From the NCBI GenBank assembly GCA_002731665.1, contig PCCJ01000073.1:1-12939 (forward strand): DNA of 12,939 bases, written 5' to 3'. The DNA is from Actinomycetota bacterium (GTDB taxonomy: Bacteria; Actinomycetota; Acidimicrobiia; Acidimicrobiales; Poriferisodaliceae). Below are positions 8,243 to 12,939 of this stretch, one piece after another; position 1 is the stretch's first letter, and every line of letters starts with the position of its first letter. The position numbers and the translations under genes were made by a program. Under the pieces are notes generated by a model. It was not told the DNA's origin. It was given only the letters and a program-made list of their open reading frames with translations, and did no database searches.

Positions 8243-9167
8243 TATGGCATGGTCCGATCAGGAAACTATCGATGCAGCAGCGAAGGTATTAGGCACACTT
8301 GGAGAAAAAGATTTTGCCCTGGGTGGCGCTACTACGTATCGTGTAGGTGGCCCGGCTGCGATTGGTGTAAAAGCCGAAGCTGAGCAAGATCTGCTCAGAG
8401 TGGCCAATGTTGGGAAAATGTTCGATTTAGATATTCTCGTTCTTGGTCGAGGTTCTAATCTGCTGATCTCCGATCGAGGGTTCGAGGGAATAGTCGTCGT
8501 CCTTTCCGAACAATTCGGCGAAATTGCCGTGAATGGCCTTGAAGTAACGGTCGGTGGCGCTGTTCCTTTGCCTGTCCTAGCTCGTAAGGCTGTTAACGAA
8601 AAACTTTCGGGACTTGAGTGGATGGTCGGGGTTCCTGGATCGGTAGGCGGAGCTATTCGAATGAATGCCGGGGGACATGGAAGCGATACATCGAGCAGCT
8701 TGGTTGCGGCACGAATAATGGACTTGCGAAATGGCACGGTCCATCAGCGAACGGCTCGCCAACTAGATTTTCGTTACCGAAGCAGTAACGTTAAGCAATC
8801 CGAAATTGTATTGTCCGCTCGGTTTAAATGTGATCCAGATCTTCGTGGCGATGGTCAAGATCTACTTTCTGAGATCGTTCGATGGAGGCGAGACAACCAA
8901 CCGGGCGGACAAAATGCTGGATCGGTATTTATTAATCCTGTGAACGGAACATCTGGATCATTGATTGAAGAAGCAGGATTAAAAGGTTTGCGCATAGGTA
9001 GCGCTTTTGTGTCTCCTCGCCACGCCAATTTTATTCAATGTGAACCTGGGGGTTCGGCAGAAGATGTAAAGGCTTTGATCGATTACGTGCGATCGGCCGT
9101 AGAGAAGCACTCTCGAATTACGCTTACTTCAGAAATTCGATTCGTTGGTTTCGGTGAAGGTTCCTAG
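8235..9167 (+). CDS. murB: UDP-N-acetylenolpyruvoylglucosamine reductase MurB
   Basis: FAD enzyme that uses NADPH to reduce UDP-GlcNAc-enolpyruvate to UDP-MurNAc, the substrate of MurC. Domains in order are an FAD-binding part (TYRVGGPA, then VLGRGSNLLISD at about residues 69-80, and GLEWMVGVPGSVGGAIRMNAG) and the MurB C-terminal domain (NQPGGQNAGSVFINP, with the Ser of AGSVF the expected proton donor, and GSLIEEAGLKGLRIGSAFVSPRHANFI). The final SEIRF carries the conserved glutamate. The AGSVF pattern and short size (310 residues) fit type II MurB. The start is uncertain. TTG at 8235 repeats the 8-bp overlap seen at murD/ftsW and murG/murC, while in-frame ATG at 8244, with GAG 9 nt upstream, would give 307 residues; neither has a strong Shine-Dalgarno. 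Confidence 0.95.
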   Translation: MADMAWSDQETIDAAAKVLGTLGEKDFALGGATTYRVGGPAAIGVKAEAEQDLLRVANVGKMFDLDILVLGRGSNLLISDRGFEGIVVVLSEQFGEIAVNGLEVTVGGAVPLPVLARKAVNEKLSGLEWMVGVPGSVGGAIRMNAGGHGSDTSSSLVAARIMDLRNGTVHQRTARQLDFRYRSSNVKQSEIVLSARFKCDPDLRGDGQDLLSEIVRWRRDNQPGGQNAGSVFINPVNGTSGSLIEEAGLKGLRIGSAFVSPRHANFIQCEPGGSAEDVKALIDYVRSAVEKHSRITLTSEIRFVGFGEGS

Positions 9168-9173
9168 GGATCA

Positions 9174-9926
9174 ATGATTGACGAAGTTGAGGAAAATAAT
9201 CAAGCTGGCCAATCTAGAAAGATGGTCAAAATTTTGGCTTTGTCGTTAGCGTGTCTTGCTACTGTATTTGGAAGTCTTGTCATCACGATCCGATCTGAAT
9301 TCTTGGATGTTGATCAAATCGAAATTCGGGGTTTAACCAGACTGACTTTCAATGAAATTGCCAATTCATTGGAGTTTGGAATCAATTCCAGACTAGTTGG
9401 TTTGAAGATCTCAGAATCCGAAGAAGTTTTAACGAAATTGCCATGGGTCGAAATAGCTCGTGTCGATCGTTCATGGTCAGGTCTAGTCGTCGTGAATGTG
9501 AAAGAGCGACGTCCCATCGCATTAGCTCTATCGGCTCCTTCGAAATGGGTTCTAGTCGATCGAAATAGGGCAGTGCTGACAGGTGCCCTTGCGAACCCGA
9601 GTTCCTACCCAAGGCTATCGGGAGTCAGAGCAGCCTCCGAACCAGGAACTTTTTTAGAAGAAGACAGTGGTGCGTTATTAGCGATTCTTGAAGCAGTGCC
9701 CCAAGAGCTATACGAAAACATCGAAGCTATATATCGAGATAGCCGATCTGACATAAGGATTCGACTTAGGACAGGAGAGAATATAGTAATGGGCGATGAT
9801 TCTCGGTTGGGAGCGAAAGTAGCCTCTTTGGCTACGATGGTCGTAGAAGTTCGAGAAGGAGAACTTCGTGGAGCGTTTATTGATGTCTCGGTTCCCGATT
9901 TGCCGGTAGTGCGCCCACAAAGCTAG
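9174..9926 (+). CDS. ftsQ: FtsQ/DivIB cell division protein
   Basis: Single-pass membrane protein of the divisome that, in known systems, links FtsB/FtsL to the FtsW-FtsI synthase outside the membrane. At 250 residues it shows the standard plan: a short polar cytoplasmic tail (1-17), one transmembrane helix (about 18-39), a POTRA domain (about 45-114, starting LDVDQIEIRGLTRL and including KLPWVEIARVDRSW and VVVNVKERRPIAL), then a beta domain to about residue 245 ending VSVPDLPVVRPQS. PWVxxAxVxRxWP-type and VxExxPxA-type patterns are typical of the family. ATG at 9174 is used, with AGGGA (9166-9170) just upstream; murB ends 6 bp before. It is the last gene before the 162-bp gap to ftsZ. No ftsA follows, as is usual in Actinobacteria. 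Confidence 0.93.
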   Translation: MIDEVEENNQAGQSRKMVKILALSLACLATVFGSLVITIRSEFLDVDQIEIRGLTRLTFNEIANSLEFGINSRLVGLKISESEEVLTKLPWVEIARVDRSWSGLVVVNVKERRPIALALSAPSKWVLVDRNRAVLTGALANPSSYPRLSGVRAASEPGTFLEEDSGALLAILEAVPQELYENIEAIYRDSRSDIRIRLRTGENIVMGDDSRLGAKVASLATMVVEVREGELRGAFIDVSVPDLPVVRPQS

Positions 9927-9994
9927 AAACCTAGAATCTGGTGATTGACTAAATAAATCCGTGCAGTTGTGGGAAACTATAGGAAAGACCCTAC

Positions 9995-10016
9995 ATTGTC
10001 TTGTTCTCAAGACGAT
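9995..10016 (+). repeat. Inverted repeat 1 upstream of ftsZ (GTCTTG-TTCT-CAAGAC core)
   Basis: The core GTCTTG (9998-10003) and CAAGAC (10008-10013) are perfect reverse complements around a TTCT loop. Three further positions on each side (ATT at 9995-9997 with GAT at 10014-10016) can pair if one G-U is allowed, giving a 9-bp stem in RNA. No T-run follows, so it does not look like an intrinsic terminator. The left arm also pairs with AAGAC at 9985-9989 (8 nt apart), so alternative foldings are possible. It could be a protein-binding operator or a leader hairpin. Confidence 0.55.
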
Positions 10017-10042
10017 CTATCGGTACTTTGAACTAGTGCCCG

Positions 10043-10058
10043 GTCTGTTGGTTCAGAC
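10043..10058 (+). repeat. Inverted repeat 2 upstream of ftsZ (GTCTG-N6-CAGAC)
   Basis: GTCTG (10043-10047) and CAGAC (10054-10058) are perfect reverse complements separated by TTGGTT. With the following G it has the same outer plan as inverted repeat 1: GTCT, eight bases, AGACG, 17 nt in all, starting exactly 45 bp downstream of it. It ends 30 bp before the ftsZ start codon. A short T-run (10064-10068) lies after it, but the 5-bp stem is too weak to call a terminator. Shared spacing with repeat 1 suggests a paired binding site; this is inferred. Confidence 0.45.
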
Positions 10059-10078
10059 GTAGATTTTTCCCGAGAAAT

Positions 10079-10084
10079 AGGAAA
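10079..10084 (+). promoter_or_regulatory. Shine-Dalgarno of ftsZ
   Basis: AGGAAA, with AGGA ending 6 nt before the ATG at 10089. It supports that start, which gives the normal FtsZ N-terminus. Confidence 0.7.
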
Positions 10085-10088
10085 CCAG

Positions 10089-11177
10089 ATGGCTTCTCCC
10101 CAGAACTATCAAGCGATAATCAAAGTTGTTGGCGTAGGCGGTGGAGGTTGCAACGCTGTCAACAGAATGATCGAAGCAGACTTAAAGGGAGCCGAGTTCA
10201 TTGCTGTTAATACAGATGCGCAAGCTCTCCTGATGAGCGATGCAGATGTCAAACTTGACATTGGGCGTGATTTAACTCGAGGGTTGGGCGCGGGAAGCGA
10301 TCCAGAAGTCGGGGAGCAAGCTGCTGAAGCGCATCGGGAAGAAATCACGAATGTGCTGCAAGGTGCTGACATGGTTTTCATAACTGCTGGCGAAGGCGGT
10401 GGAACTGGGACTGGTGGTGCGCCGGTAGTGGCGGAGATAGCACGGGAGTGCGGTGCTTTGACAATTGCCGTTGTCACTCGACCATTTGGATTTGAAGGAC
10501 GCAGGCGTTCAGTTCAAGCTGATCAAGGCATTCAGAAGCTAAGGGATAAAGTTGACACACAGATAGTTATCCCAAATGACCGACTTTTATCAGTTGCAAA
10601 CGAACGAACGACTATGGTCGATGCCTTCAACATGGCCGATGATGTACTTCGTGAGGGAGTCCAGGGCATCACAACCCTCATTACAACTCCAGGCTTGATA
10701 AACACAGACTTCGCAGATGTTAAAATGATAATGTCAAATGCTGGATCGGCATTGATGGGTATCGGTCGGGCTCATGGAGAGCAAAGATCTGAAAACGCTG
10801 CAAGGCAAGCTGTGGCTAGTCCACTTTTAGAGGCATCGATTGATGGTGCACGGGGTATATTGCTGAACATTACCGCGGCTACCGGCTTAGGTTTGTACGA
10901 AGTTAATGAAGCTGCCTCTGTTATTCAAGATGTTGCTCATCCAGATGCGAACATAATTTTTGGAACCGTTATCGATGACAGCCTCGGTGAAGAAATCAGA
11001 GTGACTGTTATCGCAGCCGGGTTTGACCGTTGGGAAGACGGAGCTAAATCTGCAGCGACAACTTTTGATTCCGACCCACTATTAGAAGAAGATGAGTTAA
11101 TAACTGATATTTTTTCGAATGGTAATGATGACGATGACGGTGGCGATGATATTGATGTTCCATCGTTCCTTCGTTGA
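10089..11177 (+). CDS. ftsZ: FtsZ, tubulin-like cell division GTPase
   Basis: Cytoplasmic GTPase that polymerises into the Z-ring and recruits the divisome. At 362 residues it shows the glycine-rich [13 protein letters not shown] near the N-terminus, the tubulin signature GGGTGTGG (103-110), the [10 protein letters not shown] segment (131-140) and the T7 catalytic loop [11 protein letters not shown], with Asp207 and Asp210 expected to act on GTP of the neighbouring subunit. The globular core ends about residue 315 (IAAGFDRWE). The linker 316-353 is short and strongly acidic, including four consecutive Asp (347-350), before the conserved C-terminal peptide DIDVPSFLR that SepF or other anchors bind. 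It has its own upstream gap and a good Shine-Dalgarno, unlike the coupled genes before it, which fits a need for higher or separately regulated expression. Confidence 0.98.
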   Translation: MASPQNYQAIIKVVGVGGGGCNAVNRMIEADLKGAEFIAVNTDAQALLMSDADVKLDIGRDLTRGLGAGSDPEVGEQAAEAHREEITNVLQGADMVFITAGEGGGTGTGGAPVVAEIARECGALTIAVVTRPFGFEGRRRSVQADQGIQKLRDKVDTQIVIPNDRLLSVANERTTMVDAFNMADDVLREGVQGITTLITTPGLINTDFADVKMIMSNAGSALMGIGRAHGEQRSENAARQAVASPLLEASIDGARGILLNITAATGLGLYEVNEAASVIQDVAHPDANIIFGTVIDDSLGEEIRVTVIAAGFDRWEDGAKSAATTFDSDPLLEEDELITDIFSNGNDDDDGGDDIDVPSFLR

Positions 11178-11212
11178 GAGAATTTTTAATAAGTTAACGA
11201 AAAGTTTGGCTT

Positions 11213-11218
11213 GAGGAG
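11213..11218 (+). promoter_or_regulatory. Shine-Dalgarno near the pgeF start
   Basis: GAGGAG is a strong anti-16S match, but it is placed awkwardly. It is 13 nt before the TTG at 11232 and lies inside the frame if TTG at 11211 is used. The ideally spaced codon (7 nt downstream, 11226) is ATT. Confidence 0.5.
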
Positions 11219-11231
11219 AGTCGGGATTGTC

Positions 11232-11888
11232 TTGCTTAGTTTTTCTCGGGGTTTAGAAAATGGAAGCACGCTACGAGTGCGTTTCACTGACCGCCAAGAC
11301 GGAGATGTAAATAGTGAAGTGGCATTCTTGGAAGAACGTGAGCACTGGGCTGTAACGGAACAAGTTCATGGTGCTTCAGTTGCAACTGTCTCGAGCGGCG
11401 GCCATCTAGACATGGCGAAAGCTGATTGCTTGTTTACTGAAGCTACTAGCGTTATTTGTGTCATAAAAACTGCGGATTGTGTACCTATTACGATGTATGG
11501 CGGCTCGTGTTTTGTCGCAGTTCATGCGGGTTGGCGGGGCCTAGCATCGGGTGTTATCGGAGCTGCAGCAAATATTTTTAAGGAAAGAAAATGCAACCCG
11601 CGAGCAATTATCGGGCCACACATCAAGGTAGATGAATACGAGTTTGGGAACAGCGACTTGAAGCGCCTTGGGGAAGAGTTCGGAATGCATTTAATCGGTG
11701 CCACTGCTGCGGGATTTCCAGCTCTAGATCTTTCGAGTTGGGTTTTTTCAGAACTTGAAAAATCAGGGGTCCAAGTGGACCATAACGTGGACCGTTGCAC
11801 GAGCGCTGATGAACGGTACTTCTCTTATCGTAAAAATGGTGACATCGGACGGATGGCAATGCTGACTGAAATTGAACCACGGCCTTGA
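11232..11888 (+). CDS. pgeF: PgeF/YlmD family laccase-fold peptidoglycan editing factor
   Basis: Member of the multicopper-polyphenol-oxidase-like DUF152 family (YfiH/YlmD); characterised members remove wrongly incorporated residues from peptidoglycan precursors, and purine nucleosidase-like activities are also reported. The expected metal-site motifs are present: EQVHGASV (His), IKTADCVPI (Cys) and FVAVHAGWRGL (His), followed by IIGPHI and the C-terminal CTSADERYFSYRKNGDIGRMAML. The N-terminus is short: RFTDRQDGDV is followed at once by the region before EQVHG, without the LNLG...GDD...N segment of most homologues. The start is uncertain: TTG 11232 (218 residues, used here), TTG 11211 (225 residues) or GTG 11277, which would begin at VRFTDR. 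It lies 33-54 bp after ftsZ and overlaps yggS by TTGA, the usual ylmD-ylmE pairing. Confidence 0.88.
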   Translation: MLSFSRGLENGSTLRVRFTDRQDGDVNSEVAFLEEREHWAVTEQVHGASVATVSSGGHLDMAKADCLFTEATSVICVIKTADCVPITMYGGSCFVAVHAGWRGLASGVIGAAANIFKERKCNPRAIIGPHIKVDEYEFGNSDLKRLGEEFGMHLIGATAAGFPALDLSSWVFSELEKSGVQVDHNVDRCTSADERYFSYRKNGDIGRMAMLTEIEPRP

Positions 11889-12559
11889 CTGCTCCTAATG
11901 AAACGGCGCTGCCATTTGAAATTGTTGAAGAACGCTTTCAAGACGTGAAATCAAGAATAGCGGGCTGTGGCGTCGACCCGAATACTGTGAAAATTGTTGC
12001 TGTTACAAAGGGGTTTGGGGCGTGGGCGATACGAGCCGCTGTCGGTCTTGGTTGTGAATTTATTGGTGAGAGCTACGCACAAGAATTGAAAATGAAATAT
12101 GAAAAGCTATCGAACATCGAGAAAAACTCGTTCAAAGTTCACTTTATTGGCGGTCTGCAAACTAATAAAATCAAACTGGTAAGCAACTATGTCGATGTTT
12201 GGCAAAGTGTTGATCGTGTCGCATTGATTAACGAGATAGCGAAACGTTGCCCGAATGCGAAAATAATGCTGCAGCTAGATTTGGCGGGAGAAAGTAGTCA
12301 AGGCGGATGCGGCCTAGATAACGCAACCGCGCTGCTCGAGAGCGCCGTCGGCGCTGGCTTGGAAACTATTGGGTGTATGGCAATTGCCCCTCGTGGATCG
12401 CCTTTAGTGATTGAAAAATCTTTCCGAGAATTGTGCGCTTTCGCTGACACGCACGGACTGGTAGAGAGATCCATTGGAATGACTGGTGATCTTGAGATTG
12501 CGATTAAATCTGGAAGCACAATGGTAAGAGTTGGAACTGCTCTCTTCGGTGCGCGGTAA
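11885..12559 (+). CDS. yggS: YggS/YlmE family pyridoxal-phosphate homeostasis protein
   Basis: Single-domain fold-type III PLP-binding protein (224 residues, PLPBP/COG0325 family) with no known catalytic reaction; family members keep PLP and amino-acid pools balanced, and a link to the divisome has been proposed from its place beside ftsZ and sepF. The PLP lysine is expected in IVAVTKGF (Lys42). Other family motifs are FIGESYAQELKMK, HFIGGLQTNKIK, LQLDLAGESSQGGC, GCMAIAP and the phosphate-binding SIGMTGDLEIAIKSGSTMVRVGTALFG. Homologues more often read GENY and HFIGxLQxNK, so this copy differs only mildly. The start is TTG at 11885, overlapping the pgeF stop as TTGA; there is no clear Shine-Dalgarno, consistent with coupling. 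sepF begins 43 bp after its stop. Confidence 0.95.
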   Translation: MTAPNETALPFEIVEERFQDVKSRIAGCGVDPNTVKIVAVTKGFGAWAIRAAVGLGCEFIGESYAQELKMKYEKLSNIEKNSFKVHFIGGLQTNKIKLVSNYVDVWQSVDRVALINEIAKRCPNAKIMLQLDLAGESSQGGCGLDNATALLESAVGAGLETIGCMAIAPRGSPLVIEKSFRELCAFADTHGLVERSIGMTGDLEIAIKSGSTMVRVGTALFGAR

Positions 12560-12591
12560 GAAGGCTCCAAGCGCGATACCCTCAAAGTCAG

Positions 12592-12599
12592 AAGGAGGT
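12592..12599 (+). promoter_or_regulatory. Strong Shine-Dalgarno of sepF
   Basis: AAGGAGGT is essentially a full anti-16S match, with GGAGG ending 4 nt before the ATG at 12603. It is the strongest ribosome binding site in the window and fixes the sepF start. Confidence 0.85.
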
Positions 12600-12602
12600 C
12601 CG

Positions 12603-12939
12603 ATGGCTTCAATGTGGCGACAAGCAATGCTCTATTTGGGTCTCGGTCCAGATGAGGACTACGACGATCTAAACAGTCAACAGGCGAATGGGCAATTCAC
12701 GCCTGCGGAAGTTGAAAGGGGAGAAAGTGCAGTAACTGTAGTAACCAGCCCCAGGAATAATAGCTCTGATGACTCGAGTTTGGATTACGATGAGGGGCAA
12801 AGAAGTAACTTGACTGCGGCTGGTATCACGTCAACAGGATCTGTTAGGACAATTCCGATCTCTAGTGCTAAACCGCATGTGATAGCTCCTCGGTCATTCA
12901 ATGAGGCGCAGCAAGTTGCTGACCGGTTTAAAGCCGACC
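12603..12939 (+). CDS. sepF: SepF, FtsZ membrane anchor, 5' part
   Basis: The frame starts at ATG 12603 and is still open at the window end, giving 112 codons. The N-terminus MASMWRQAMLYLGLGPDEDYDD is the amphipathic membrane-binding helix followed by an acidic stretch, as in actinobacterial SepF. A long polar, Ser/Asp/Asn-rich linker (about residues 23-95) follows, then the beginning of the globular SepF domain (HVIAPRSFNEAQQVADRFKAD), which in full-length proteins dimerises and binds the FtsZ C-terminal peptide. The rest of the domain lies beyond the window. In organisms without FtsA and ZipA, as appears here, SepF ties FtsZ to the membrane and is essential in those studied. Position after ftsZ-ylmD-ylmE is the standard one. 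Confidence 0.95.
   Translation, partial: MASMWRQAMLYLGLGPDEDYDDLNSQQANGQFTPAEVERGESAVTVVTSPRNNSSDDSSLDYDEGQRSNLTAAGITSTGSVRTIPISSAKPHVIAPRSFNEAQQVADRFKAD

Larger units (their letters stand above)
9927..10088 (+). promoter_or_regulatory. ftsQ-ftsZ intergenic region, probable ftsZ promoter/leader
   Basis: This 162-bp gap is the only long non-coding stretch in an otherwise overlapping gene train, so separate transcriptional control of ftsZ is likely. I see five AGAC/GTCT tetramers between 9986 and 10058, arranged as inverted repeats (listed separately). A weak promoter candidate is TTGTTC (10001-10006), a 17-nt spacer and TACTTT (10024-10029), which matches only the core positions of the sigma-70 boxes. 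An alternative is TTGTGG (9967-9972) with TACATT (9992-9997) at a long 19-nt spacing. TTGACT at 9945-9950 has no good -10 partner at 16-18 nt. No convincing Rho-independent terminator follows ftsQ, so read-through from upstream is also expected. Promoter location is inference only. Confidence 0.4.

Noticed and set aside
8258..8737. Antisense open frame of 159 codons inside murB
   Set aside because: It is a shadow of murB coding bias, with low-complexity composition and no recognisable domain.
9945..9983. Promoter built on TTGACT at 9945
   Set aside because: The -35 match is good, but no acceptable -10 lies at 16-18 nt; TATAGG at 9978 is too far away.
10043..10068. Rho-independent terminator between ftsQ and ftsZ
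   Set aside because: The stem is only 5 bp, and the T-run (10064-10068) is short and separated from the stem by several bases, so it was listed as an inverted repeat instead.
11178..11231. Terminator or promoter between ftsZ and pgeF
   Set aside because: The spacer is AT-rich with a short T-run but no stem, and no credible -35/-10 pair; read-through is more likely.
1..12939. Mobile element, CRISPR array, tRNA/rRNA, toxin-antitoxin or defence genes
   Set aside because: I saw no transposase or integrase motif, direct-repeat array, RNA gene signature or foreign-looking insertion; gene content and order are those of a conserved dcw cluster.

Overview
The window is a stretch of a bacterial division and cell wall (dcw) cluster. 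Every gene lies on the + strand, in the order ftsI (3' part) - murE - mraY - murD - ftsW - murG - murC - murB - ftsQ - ftsZ - pgeF(ylmD) - yggS(ylmE) - sepF (5' part). The combination of FtsZ with SepF, no ftsA between ftsQ and ftsZ, a GTSGKTT P-loop in MurE, GGGTAGH in MurG, and the ylmD-ylmE-sepF tail points to an actinobacterium. The base composition looks balanced rather than GC-rich, and the compact PgeF and the MurC DDYAHLP motif are what I would expect from an uncultivated aquatic member of the Acidimicrobiia. That placement is an inference, not a proof.

Layout: positions 1-9926 form one tightly packed transcription unit. The genes mostly overlap by 4 bp (TTGA/ATGA) or 8 bp, which suggests translational coupling. 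They supply the cytoplasmic steps of lipid II synthesis (MurB, MurC, MurD, MurE), the membrane steps (MraY, MurG), and the septal synthase with its partners (FtsW, FtsI, FtsQ). The only sizeable non-coding gap (9927-10088) precedes ftsZ. It carries a cluster of AGAC/GTCT half-sites arranged as inverted repeats and is the likely place for ftsZ-specific regulation. Downstream, ftsZ is followed by pgeF (a peptidoglycan-editing laccase-fold protein), yggS (PLP homeostasis) and sepF (FtsZ membrane anchor), the last with a near-perfect Shine-Dalgarno.

How they work together: MurB finishes UDP-MurNAc. MurC, MurD and MurE add L-Ala, D-Glu and, from the DNPR motif, meso-diaminopimelate. MurF would then add D-Ala-D-Ala, but murF is missing from its usual place between murE and mraY. 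MraY and MurG make lipid II, and FtsW/FtsI polymerise and cross-link it at the septum under FtsQ control. FtsZ, anchored by SepF, positions the machine.

This is mainly a conserved housekeeping locus. I see no mobile element, CRISPR array, RNA gene or defence system, and no convincing new system. The points worth a second look are the absence of murF, the ftsZ upstream dyads, a Cys pair in FtsW, the short acidic FtsZ linker, the unusual pgeF start, and the repeated 8-bp overlaps.
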